64,000 nucleotides of DNA, from positions 2,480,001 through 2,544,000 of the forward strand of contig CM035311.1 in the NCBI GenBank assembly GCA_002900995.3, read 5' to 3'. A program made the position numbers and the translations under genes. Under the pieces are notes generated by a model. It had not been told where the DNA came from. It worked only from the letters and a program-made list of their open reading frames with translations, and ran no database searches. Below, in pieces: positions 13,091-23,418 of this stretch (the stretch's first letter is position 1; every line of letters starts with the position of its first letter). Source of the stretch: Ganoderma boninense. Its lineage: Eukaryota; Basidiomycota; Agaricomycetes; Polyporales; Polyporaceae.

Positions 13091-15093
13091 TCACTGTATC
13101 ACATCTCCGTCCTTCAGAAGAAGCTCGTCGTCCCCGCTCTCATCGGCACACAGCGGCTCCGGATTCGTGCGCATCTTGATAGTCGGCCAGCCATCATGCT
13201 TGCGCCGGGTGCTTCCAGAGCTACTAGCCTGTGTCACAGTGCCAGAACGAGTACGCCTAGACGCAGAAAGCTGCTTGCTGCCAGATTCCAAAGAAGCCGA
13301 GGTCCCCGTCGCAGGAAGCTTGGTGTAGTCCGAGGCTCGAATGGTGTCGCCACGCTTGCGTCTAGCTCCGCCATCCTTAGACACTGCGGAGGTAGTAGTC
13401 TGTGCTCCAATGTGTCGAGGTGACGAGGACAGCACCACGCCCGAATCGTCCGTCCGATGGAAGCTCGTCCACTTTTGGTCCTCTAGATTGCGCAGCACAT
13501 CGGATTAGCAGGTTTTTTTCTGCCAGAAAGGCTCTGCCATGGAGAAGCCTTGCCCCGCAGCCGGTACTTACCGTCCAGTCCAAGTACTGAGAAGAGATCC
13601 AGGAGCTCGTCGCCTTCCGGGTCGGGGCTTGCCCGGACAGAGAGAGGTCCAGCAAGGTCCATCCGATCGGAGAGACCCTGAGATGATACAGACGGCAGAG
13701 AACGAGTAGTGGCCAGCCTGTTGGGTCTGATCCTAGAGGCAGAGCTGATTGGTGAGCTACTGAGCGAAAACGCAGGTCCGAGGTCCGAGTCTGAGATGCG
13801 CGACTGCAGTTCAGGTGACCGGGATCCTTCCGACGCAGGCGGCCGAGGATATTGTTTTGTCTCAGACAAGAGCGCGGAGAAATCAAGTGAGGACGAGAAA
13901 AGACTGTCGCTCGAGAGGTGAACGATAGTTCGGCGGCGACGGCGAGGTGGGACGGGCTGGCTAGGGCAGGAGTCGAGCGGCGAACCAGGGAGGCTATTGT
14001 CGGACATATCAACGTCACTGTCATAGCGGAAACTCTTGACAGGGGGAGGGGGATCCGCGTCCAGTTGCGGCATGAGACCGTTCATCCAGGCGCCGACTGT
14101 GGAACTTCGCCGCCGCGGTGGAGGTGTAGATATCTGCATGGGCGCATCGATGAAGAACGACGCGTGCTCGACAGCCGTGTCCATCCGTCCATGTTCAACA
14201 TCGACATCAGCATCTGAGTGTGTGGTGGGCGGCGGGTGGGGGACCGCCGCTTTCGCAGGAACGAGCCAGTGGCGAGAAGACAAATAGTCCAGCGCTGTGT
14301 GCAGAGTAGGAGTAGAGCTCGAGCGGTTGTGATGAGTTTGAATACTCGGCTTTCCCTCGTTTGCCGAGCTCGTCCCTCCGGTGGTCGTCGGAGGCACCTG
14401 TGACCCCCCTGGACATGCTTCTTGAATAATGTTACGGTCTACGACCTTTTCCTGGAGAGCATCCAGCTGAGAGTGTGTCCGAGAGTGGAAAGTGGACCGC
14501 TTCCGACCACCGCGGGTACTGCGGCCGGGAGAAGATGCACGAGAACCAGGGCGGCTGCTAAAAGGAGAGGCAAGGGAACGAGAGCCAGGCTGCACAGCGT
14601 TTTCCTTAAAGTTGCGGAAACTGGTGCGTGAGAGGAGCCTCTTGGCGATTGGCAAGGGTGAGAGTCCTTCTTGAGCAGCAGGAGCTAACATCGCAGGAGA
14701 AAACACCATGAAGTGGTCGGATGGCGCTGGAAGGCAAGGAGTATGGATGTGCGAGGCTGTGGGCGGATAGTTGGCGCGCATATAGTCACTGTCTGCCAGT
14801 GAGGGAGCGTTGGGGTCCGGCGGGGAGGTAGGCTTCTGTCTCTTGTGCGGACGTCCTTCAACCACCCCGTCCTTGTCCCTGGACGTCTCGGCAACGTCGG
14901 CGGTGTTGATAGAACGTGAGACCAGGCGCGCGCGTTTGTTCATCCTATTGGCCATCACAGAGAAAGCGACCTCGTCTTTGTCGGGACTGAGCGCTCGGAT
15001 GGGCGACGACTGGGTTGCAGCGGGCTCGACATCTTTGCGGCGGATGCGACGACGAGAGTAGGTGGTGAGTGGCCTGCGCGAGGAGGAGGCCAT
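13091..15093 (-). CDS. unknown Ser/Pro/Arg-rich, probably disordered protein
   Basis: Two exons, 15093-13572 and 13482-13091, joined in phase give 637 aa. I do not recognise the family. The protein is rich in Ser, Pro and Arg and has basic clusters typical of nuclear localisation (RRRIRRKD near the N-terminus, RPHKRQKP, PPRRRRRTIVHLSSDSLF). It has many SP/TP sites and an acidic C-terminus (ADESGDDELLLKDGD). A short hydrophobic/acidic patch around EGDELLDLFSVLGLDE at the splice junction is the only ordered-looking segment. ATG at 15093 begins MASSSRRPLTTYSRRR. Composition suggests a phosphoregulated nuclear protein, but no function can be assigned. Upstream in-frame sequence to about 15420 exists but overlaps the divergent promoter. 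Confidence 0.75.
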
Positions 15094-15370
15094 GTGCCGT
15101 GGATGGGGCGGAGCGTACGTGGAGGACTGGAGGCAGGGCTGAGGGAGGCGAGTGTTGGGACTGTTGGTGTCGATGACGACGCGAGGCCAAACTGGCGCAA
15201 ACACATTACACGTCTGCAGCGCCTGCGCGGGTCGCCACTTGCAAGTTGTCCCTCGTCCGCACTCGTTCCTGCCCGTCTTTCTTGGATGTCCCTCGCTCTC
15301 TAGTTCACGTCTGCCTTCGCGCACAATCGTATAGTCTGCCTGGTGCACTTCTCTACTCACGACACACATC
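15094..15370. promoter_or_regulatory. divergent promoter region
   Basis: A 277-bp spacer between the start codons of the Ser-rich gene (minus) and the coiled-coil membrane gene (plus). Pyrimidine-rich tracts on the plus strand (15245-15360) fit a basidiomycete transcription start region. Confidence 0.45.
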
Positions 15371-18300
15371 ATGGTCGTCACACGACGCACCCCTGCCGCG
15401 CCCGTTCCAACCTCGCGCAACGCTTCCTCTCAGCCGATTCCTCGTGTCGCTAAGAAGCCAGCTTCGGACACGCTCAACGTACCCGGAAAGCCAAGCCCAC
15501 TCTCTAATGGAAGTACGCTCGATTCCAGTAATAGAACGAGCGATGTGGTGGTGGACAAACCAGTGAGTGTTTTCCTTTCCCGGCCCTATTCATGTTGTGG
15601 TCTAGGTTGAGCCACTTGCATGCGGTTGTATGTCTATTTCTGTTGTTTCAAGCGACGAGGTGCGTAACGTGCGGATGGAAGGTCGGTGCGACGGCTGTTC
15701 CTTCGTTCCGGCCTCTCAGCGCATGGCGCCGCTGTACGTGGAGCACTGGATCTTTCGCGCACAGGTTGAACCCTCCACGCCCAGTTATCATTCATGACAT
15801 GGGCCGATGTTCGGGAGCCGCGGTCGCGTGATGTCACTAATTCAATAGAAAACTTTCCGCTGCTGGGTTACAGTTTGTCTGAGACGGGTTCAGCCTGTGG
15901 CCCCGTCGCTGGGTGTACATACTCCCGCTAGAATGACGCGTCAGTTCAACCCGCCGGGGCTGAAGATCTCCGGCACTCAAATTGAGAGTACCCCTACACG
16001 TTCCGCGATTTGTTGCCATTCATTCACCACATCATGTTGGGGCGTTTGCTCACTGTCATGAATTTCAATAGGCCGGCGCTGAGTCCAAATCAGCCAAGTC
16101 GAAAGGGAAACAGAAGTCCAAAAAGGGAGCGAAAGTAAGGTCGTTTCACGGCATTAATCCATGGCTTTCGTTGACCATTCCCACAAGAAGAAATCCAAAG
16201 GCTCTACCGGGCTCTTGGAATTCATTTTCCGCATAGTCCTGTTATGGTTCACGATCTATACCCTTGCCGTCTGCCCTGAAGACTTGAGCTTACAATCCCC
16301 GGTATGCCGCGGCCTTGCGCAATACCGAGCTCTCATCATCGAACCCTATATTCTTCCGCCAATCGAACGTGCGCTGGCACACCCTTCGGTAGCGCCCTAC
16401 GTCGCGAAAGCGAAGCCGTACGTCGACCATGCTGTAAGGACAGCGAAGCCTGTCGCTGCGCGGGTCCACAAGGAGTTCAACGCCCGGGTCGTGCCTCAGT
16501 GGAACAAGCACGTCGTGCCGCTTTATCACAAACACGCTGTGCCGCAGCTCGTGAAGCTCGACGCGCAAACCGCACCATACCGTACTCGGGTAGCGAAGGA
16601 ATACGAACAATTCTTGGCGCCCTATGTCCGCCGCACTGCCTCGACCGTGTACAAGCTGCAGGAACAGGCCCGTCCGTACGTCGTCCTCGCTGCCCAAAAG
16701 TCGTATCAGGGGTATCAAGTCGCCCGCCCATACGCTCGCCCATTGTGGGCGAAGACCAAGCTGGCCCTGGCGCAGCTTATGGCCATCTTGGGTGAACAGC
16801 GGCGACAATTTGTGGACCCCCACGTCCAGAAGATTTTGGAGCATGTTAAGGAAATGAGCAGCGGCAAATCCCTGACGTCTTCGACGCCTCAGGTCCGGAG
16901 TACTCCATCGTCGCAAACTGCCAAGGCTTCTTCTACGGTTTCTAAGGGGTCAGTAAAGGTTTTCTCGTCGTTGTCCTCCGTTCTGACATCTTCCCTCTCC
17001 GGACCCTCCGCTATTTCTAGGTCTGTTGCTCACACCGCCTCTCGTGCGACCTCGAAGGCGGCGTCTAGCTCTGAAGCAACCTCAGGCTCCCAAACCACCG
17101 AGTCTGCGAAGTCTTCGGTTGCAGAAGCTGGCGACAAGGCGTCGTCCGTGATTTCTAGCGCATCAGATGCCCTCAAGTCCAGCGCCTCGGCGATATCTGA
17201 GTCGCTCTCCTCCACGATCTCGTCTGTTTCAGCCACAAATGACGCCGTCCACTCATCGGTCGCTCATCCCGCCGCAGAGACCCTGTCTACGGTACACGGC
17301 TCCGTGGAGAGCGCATCATTTGTTGCGGGGATGATCCCTGAAGCCGCATCATCTTTGGTTGAAAGTGGTACCGCCGCAGCACACGACGCGGCGAGCCAAG
17401 CTGTGTCATCCGTCGCAAGGTCCGCCGCCTCTGTGGCTTCGGCCAACGTTTTGGTGTCCTCCGCCGCAGCTCCTGCTGCCGCTTCGGTCGCGGCCGCGTC
17501 TGTCGTGGACTCTACTGCGAGCCCTGAGGCGCCGGATGCAGAGAAGCCAGAACACGATGACCTTGACCTCCTGTCGGATCCGGATCTGGATGCGTTCAAG
17601 GCCGAGCTCGGCCTGTCGGAGGAGGATCTCTTGTCAGACCCCGTTGAGGACTCGGGTCCCGCCGAGCCACACGTCGAGACCGAGGAGGAACGCGAGGCGA
17701 GGCTTGAGGCCGCCCGCGAGAAGAACGCACGTGACCGCGCCGCCCTCGTGGGGCGACATGCCAAATGGGAGGCGCAGCTTGTGGAGGAGATTCAGACCAA
17801 GAAGAAGGCGCTCCGGAAGGCCTTGGTCGCTATCCGCAAGGAGGCCGTTGTTGAGCTGAAGGCCAACGAGGCGATCCGGAACGAGGTCGACTCCCTCATC
17901 GAAGACGGGGAGAAGTTCCTCCGCGGAGCCGAGAAGTACCTAGCGAACCTGCGCAAGGAGAGCAGGACCATCGAAGAGAAGCGGACGATTTGGGACCGTA
18001 TCGCCGGGAAGGTGGAGGAGAAGTTCAACGACCGTCTGCTCCGGACGGAGACCGTCGTCAATGGCTGGTACCAGGGCGTGCTCGATAATGAGCTCGCAGA
18101 GGTGCGTGCCGTGATCGGGCACTTTCTGCTCCGTATGTTCATATTTGTTCTAGGTGGATAAGCTTGCGGCGGAAGTCAAGGATCTTGCGGAGCGCGCGCA
18201 GGCTGACATCGGGCTGGAGTACGCGTACCTCGAGGACGTTACCTACCAAGACTGGCAGCGTTACCATGATTTGGTCCGCCGTACGTCATCCCCAAACGTG

Positions 18301-18886
18301 TCCGTTCCGCTCGGCGGCGGCTGCTAACCTCCTGTGTTTCGTAGGGAGCGAGAACTTCACTGCGCACGCACACAGCGTTCAGGACGGCTCCCATCCGTCG
18401 CCTCCCATTAACCCTGTCACGGTCGCCATCAAGGAACTCGAGGACGAAGTCGACGACGTGATCGCCGGATTCAACGCTCGCCTTCGTAAGATCAAGCGCA
18501 GCGGCGCCCGTGTCTTCGGTAGCTCCCTGCCCGCCGAGGAGGAGGAGCGAGAGGATGAGTCCGCGTCTGGCCCTCCCGCTGATGACGAAGGCAGTGTCCG
18601 CAATGTCGTCGTCGGTCGCGGTAAGGGTGTGGCCGAGTCCGCCTCCGTTCTTCCTGTCGAGGACCCAGAGCAGACCGAGACACCCGAAGGCTGGGTCCGC
18701 AATGTGGTGGTTGGCCGTGGCAAAGGCGAGGTCGAGGCTGCGTTGAACCGCGTTGCTGAGGCGGATGCCCAGAAGATGTCATCGGAGCATGTCGCGGACG
18801 CAGAGTCGGCCGCCCAGAGCCTCAGCGACGAGCTTTCGGGCAAGGAGACGTCCGAGCCGGTGGCGCCGGTGCATCCGGAGCTGTAG
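15371..18886 (+). CDS. single-pass membrane-anchored coiled-coil protein of unknown function
   Basis: Five exons: 15371-15562, 16072-16134, 16188-18101, 18154-18280, 18345-18886 (945 aa). A basic/Ser-Pro N-terminus and a Lys-rich exon 2 (KSAKSKGKQKSKKGA) lead into one membrane helix, LLEFIFRIVLLWFTIYTLAV. Next comes a long helical region with repeated aromatic/Pro motifs (APYVAKAKPYVDHAV, VVPQWNKHVVPLYHKHAVP), then a Ser/Ala-rich linker (about residues 320-480). An acidic stretch and a charged coiled coil follow (EEREARLEAAREK onward). The C-terminus holds two copies of RNVVVGRGKG. I recognise this as a conserved basidiomycete protein without a secure function. Intron 1 is 509 nt, far longer than its neighbours. 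Start chosen at the first ATG of a consistently spliced model; the ATG at 16161 lies inside intron 2. Confidence 0.8.
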
Positions 18887-19580
18887 TTCACGGTCGTGTG
18901 GCTTTGGGAACCTGGATAGCTTATTTTGCATGCTGTGCTCGTGAGTTTCATTCAACACGCCTGCACCGTTCTGCGAAGCGAATTATCCTCCTACCAAGCT
19001 GTGTTGCGTTTCGTCATCAGGAACAGGGTTCTGTCTGTGGCATCCTTAGGAGATTTATTTTGTGTCTTTGCTTCCACATCTTGTTTGTGGCACTCTATTT
19101 ATTTGGATGCCGGACGGCTTAGGCCCGATGGTGCTTTTCACCACGTATCCCGATCATCCCCTTCCTGTCTCCTCTACTATACTCGCGCAACATGCTGTCT
19201 GTCTTGTTACGGTACCATCAATACGTTATGATTAGTATGACTTGCACGGGATTTGTGGTTCGCTGCACCGAATTTCACCACCGTTTGCACCCGTCGGTTT
19301 TGACCTTTAAACAGGGACGCCGTCGAAGTTCTTCTTGGCTGACGGATGGCTGACGGGGACCTCACGCACGCGGATTAGACATTAGAGTTTCGATACACAG
19401 ACAATCGAACATCGCGCAGCGGCGCCAAAGAACACAACAGGGACAGCAAAGACTAAGACAGCCAAGAGAAGAAAGACATAAAGTTCAGTTCAGCGGCTGG
19501 ACATGAGTAAATCCCGCGGACCCGTACAAAATACCCTCGGAGCGCACAGCGAGGCGACAAAAGCCAGCTTCGGGACGCTT
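18887..19580. other. convergent 3' region, no gene seen
   Basis: About 690 bp between the stops of the coiled-coil gene (plus) and the HP1-like gene (minus). AT-richer than its flanks, with many short T-runs consistent with 3' UTRs and transcript ends. No ORF with support. Confidence 0.5.
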
Positions 19581-20690
19581 TTACTCCTGCATGGCATTCT
19601 CGTCTGTCGGCTTCCATCGGAGATTGCTCTCGTAAAACTCGATGAGCTAGTGTGGACTCGTAAGTTACCCGTAGTAATAGGCTCCGGCGGGCGCAAGGGC
19701 GCACCTTGAAAGGTATCTTGTGCTTGCAAACGTCCGACGTTTCTCGTCCGTGGCCCTTGCCATTTTTCCTGCGGTAGCCGGAGGCGTAATGGTAAGGTGC
19801 CCAAGCTTCCGTTACAGCCAGGAACCAAGCACGAGGGTACTCACAGGGTGAAGTAGACGAGCAACTCATCGTTGTCCGTGCGCTCAACGGTGTCGATGCA
19901 CTCGACGATGTGTTCCCACGTAGTAAGGTCCTTCCACTTCTTCATGTCCGCGTAGTGCTCCTCGTCCTGGTCCTCCGTGGTCGCTGTGCCGCGTTTTCCG
20001 GCCTTTCCGGTGCTCTTGCGCGGCTTCTTCTTGGGGATATCTTCCATTTCTACATCCTCGTCCTGCTCCTCAGATGGGCGTGCCTGGGCCTTTGCTGGCC
20101 GCCCACGCTTTTTGGCAGGAGGAGCTGGTTCCTCCCCCTCGTCCTCGTCCTTTGCCACCGACTTGCGCGGCTTGGCCGCCGGTTTGGGCTTCACGTCCGA
20201 CTTACGGCCGCTGGTCTTCTTCCCGGTCTTCCTCCAGTAGTCGTCGATAAGCTCCCGCGCACCCCTACACACGCGCCAGACAGCATACAGTCAGCACACA
20301 CGCGCAGGGAGGGCCGAGAGAGCTGGAAATGCATACTCCGCGTCCTTTTCGTCCACCCAGCTGTTGTGCTCCTCGTCGTAGCCCTTCCACTTGACGAGGT
20401 AGCCAATCCTTTCCTGTCGTCGCGTCGAGACGCGATCAGTTATGGGCGGCGCGGCAGGGGACGCGTCAGTCGTGAAGTGTGCCACGCACCCCGTCAAACG
20501 CCCCAGGGCGGGCGTCCAGAATCATCTCAATCTCGTACTCCTCCTCATCCTCGTCGCCAGAGCCGCTGCCCGACGCCGCTGCCTCCTCCTCCGCGTGCCC
20601 TTTGTTGCTCGACGCGGATGTCTTCGCAGACCGGGGCTGCTCGGACTCGCTGTCGGAGGCAGGGACCTCTTTGGTGACGGACTTGACCAT
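19581..20690 (-). CDS. HP1: HP1/Swi6-like heterochromatin protein (chromo + chromoshadow domains)
   Basis: Five exons: 20690-20490, 20413-20337, 20264-19845, 19768-19705, 19646-19581 (275 aa). An acidic N-terminus (GSGDEDEEE) leads into a chromodomain, EYEIEMILDAR..., GYLVKWKGYDEEHNSWV, with the aromatic-cage residues Y, W and W expected for methyl-lysine binding. A basic/acidic hinge carries AT-hook-like GRPAKA and several Lys-rich runs. A C-terminal chromoshadow domain (TWEHIVECIDTVERT...ELLVYF, SDVCKHKIPFKLIEFYE) mediates dimerisation. HP1 proteins bind H3K9me and spread heterochromatin. The chromo domain is interrupted by an intron just before ERIGYLVK. Intact; length is normal for the family. 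Confidence 0.92.
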
Positions 20691-21046
20691 TGCAGCAGTA
20701 GTCAACACGCGAGAGGACGAGGGAGGTGGTTGCGGTAGACGGGGAAGACACTGGTCACAGGCGAAGCCACACAGGCAGCGTGGTCGTGCGAACCGACGCG
20801 TGACATGCGCGCCCAAAGCGTGACCTCATCCACGTCCTCTCCACGGTCTCGAGCTGGGCAGACTCAGCCCAACGGTTTTGCGGCCAACAACATAGCACAT
20901 AGGAAACATTGGAGGTGCAAGAAAGAATGCTTGAGAATAAGATATACAGTTCAAAGTACAGACGAGCGAAATCCGCAGCAAGACAGCGATGTCACGCAAG
21001 CATGACGCGTACAGAGAGCACCGGCGAGAGCTGGTGTCAAGAGCTT
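20691..21046. other. intergenic, HP1 promoter / Y14 3' end
   Basis: 356 bp between the HP1-like start and the Y14 stop, both minus strand. No motif or ORF of note. Confidence 0.45.
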
Positions 21047-21822
21047 TTAGTCTCCTCCACGTCGGCGCGACGGGCTCGCACTCCGACCACGGCCTTCCCT
21101 TCCACGGCCCTTCTTCGGTCCAGCAGGTGGCGGTCTGACGAATGCGAAATCGCACTGAAGCTGCTGCTCCAACAGGGTTGATCCCGACGCCCCATCAATG
21201 GCCGCCTGCGCCTCTGCCATCGTTTCGTACTCCACCAATGCATAGCCCTGGGAATGACGGTGAGCATCTTTGTATCAGGCGGGCAGATGGGAAGGATGGG
21301 GCTGGAGGCGAGAATGGATGTGTGCGCACCTTGACATAACCCGTCCGTCTGTCCAGGTTGAGATGCAGGTTTTTAATCTCGCCATATTCCGCGAACTTGT
21401 CCATCACGTCCTCCTCGGTGGCCTCTTCGTGGACGTTGGTGACAAGCACAATCCATCCTTCGACAGCTGCACGTCGAAATGACGCGTGTTAGGACGACGG
21501 GAGGCTGGGAGGGTAGAACGCTTGGAGCTTGGAAAAGACTCACATCGTGCTGCGCGTGTCTCTGAGGTATGCCCCGACTCTACCCTATCAAAAACCTGCT
21601 CGGAGGTGACAGCACTCTCGTTCCCTGCAAAACATGTGTGGGCGAAACTTAATGCGAGATGTTCGTCTGGAACAGATCGTGTTCGAACATACCAGCCGCA
21701 CTCTGGAAACCCCGGCCCTTCCTCCTCACGACCCCACCTGAACGCACGGGCGGTGAGTAGAGGACTAGTATGAACTTGTCGGGAAACATACCGTCGTCAA
21801 TGTTCATCCCGTCGTCGGACAT
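21047..21822 (-). CDS. RBM8A: RNA-binding protein 8A / Y14, exon-junction-complex core
   Basis: Five exons: 21822-21792, 21737-21693, 21624-21544, 21466-21330, 21247-21047 (164 aa, close to the usual 170). The single RRM is diagnostic: [20 protein letters not shown], then [40 protein letters not shown] and the family-specific [10 protein letters not shown] Gly/Arg/Ser tail ([17 protein letters not shown]) follows, as in orthologues, where it is phosphorylated. Y14 pairs with Mago on spliced mRNA upstream of exon junctions. Its presence fits the very intron-rich gene structure of this genome. The start is set by [10 protein letters not shown], an acidic N-terminus typical of Y14. Confidence 0.95.
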
Positions 21823-22689
21823 GGTCGATGCACGGTGGCGGATGGTGTTAAGAGAGTGACTGGCAGTGGTCGGGAGCAGATCTGAGGCTGCAAACGAGCA
21901 CCTGACAGCCGACCGGACTGCCTTTCTGGGATGGCCGGCTCCGGACGGAGACCATCGACAGCCGCTGTCCCGCGTCGGAGACCAGCGCCGGCGCCGGGAC
22001 GGCTCCGGGGCGTGCCGGTGGGGGAGGGGCACCTGGGGAGTGATGGAGATTACCGCCCCCCATATCTCCGGGCACTGTCACGAAGAAAGCTGGCGATCTG
22101 AAGAGAGATGGCAGACAGCGCCGTCACAGCGGGATGTCCCTCTGCCAGTGGTCCGGTAGACTCCGTCTCCCACCGCTTCTAGCGGGGCCAGCTACGTGAT
22201 ACATTACCACCCTCTCCAGCAGGTTGTTGACTCGACACAGAACACTCCGCTTTTGTCTTTGTCCTCCTTTTCTGGGCAAGCCCTCCCAAGCCCGCGTGTC
22301 GCATCCCCTTGCTCTGTTTCACAACCGGAAACCTTGAACAAGCGTCAGCAAACCGTCCAGATCAGGTCGCCTTCCACGGCGATGATGAGTGTGTCATGCT
22401 CTCATCAAGCAAGTTTCCAAGTAAGCATTTCTTCCTTTCTCTGTCGTGTACCTTAACCATTCGTTCTTTTACGTATCCACCCCTTCAAATCTTTTTGAGA
22501 CTACGAAACAGCGTTTGTGTCCCACGCGCTGCCCAATCCCACAGCCGCTCGTCCTCACAAATAAAAGACCCTGCCATTGCTGCCATGGCTCCTCGCTATC
22601 CCTCGTCAGTCGTTTCGAGTCTCCTCGTTCCGTTCCAAATCTCCATACACTCGCTTCGCTTCTTTTACCTACTCTACTACTCTTTCTAT
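21823..22689. promoter_or_regulatory. divergent intergenic region, Y14 / MYND protein
   Basis: 867 bp between divergent start codons. The right half (22200-22689) is strongly pyrimidine-biased on the plus strand and probably includes a long 5' leader of the MYND gene. ORFs there lack family features. Confidence 0.45.
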
Positions 22690-23418
22690 ATGTCGCTCAT
22701 TAACCACTCTTGCATCATCTGCTGCCGCCCCACCTCCATGTGGTGCAGCCGTTGCCAAAGTGCGTGGTATTGCACCCCCGAGCACCTCCAGAGCGTAAGT
22801 CCGGACACCGGCTTTTCCGCCTAGCCGCTCACTCTGACGTCCCCGTGTGCAGGATTGGCCCCGCCACCGGCGCGAGTGCGTCCCGACGAATGCTCCCCAA
22901 CCGCAATACCCGAACATGATCGCGACGCCCCCGCCGGCTCAAACGGAGCTCGTGTCTGTCTCGGCTCTTCTGTTCATGCCGCATGAAGGTAAGACCACCT
23001 TCGGTTGTTGCCACGGTTGCTGCGGGCCGAGCCCACTCACGTATCGATGCTTTTAGACCGCGTCAAGGTGACGACGGTGCAGTGCCGCCCGCAAGGCACG
23101 ATCTCGCAAGGGATGTGCCCGCTGCCGCTCTTGCAGGAGTGGTTCACGGAAAGCATGCCGAACCAGATCATCCTTACGCAAGGGCTCAACGGCGAGCCGC
23201 TCCGGTTCCCTCTCCACATCTGGTACTGCCCGACATCAGTGCAGCGTGGCGCGCCGGTGAACCGCGCGATATTTCGCATAACGTCCGGCGCTGCGCAGAA
23301 GCCTTGGTGCGGCACTGTTGTCGTGCTGAAGTTTAACGGATCCCGACGCCAAGGCTACTCGGACGCAGGGACGAATGATCTCCCCGCGTTATCGGCATAT
23401 TTCCTCGCGTACAAGTGA
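22690..23418 (+). CDS. MYND-type zinc finger protein
   Basis: Three exons, 22690-22794, 22853-22988, 23057-23418 (200 aa). The N-terminus contains a MYND finger: CIICC...MWCSRCQSAWYC, then QSDWPRHRREC, giving the paired CxxC and final HxxxC zinc ligands; the splice at 22794/22853 falls inside the finger. The remaining ~150 residues (RVKVTTVQCRPQGTI..., WFTESMPNQIILTQGLNGEP) have no named fold but are well formed and end in SAYFLAYK. MYND fingers bind short proline-rich peptides; many basidiomycete paralogues are uncharacterised. Start chosen at the ATG immediately before the finger, since upstream sequence in frame is leader-like. Confidence 0.85.
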
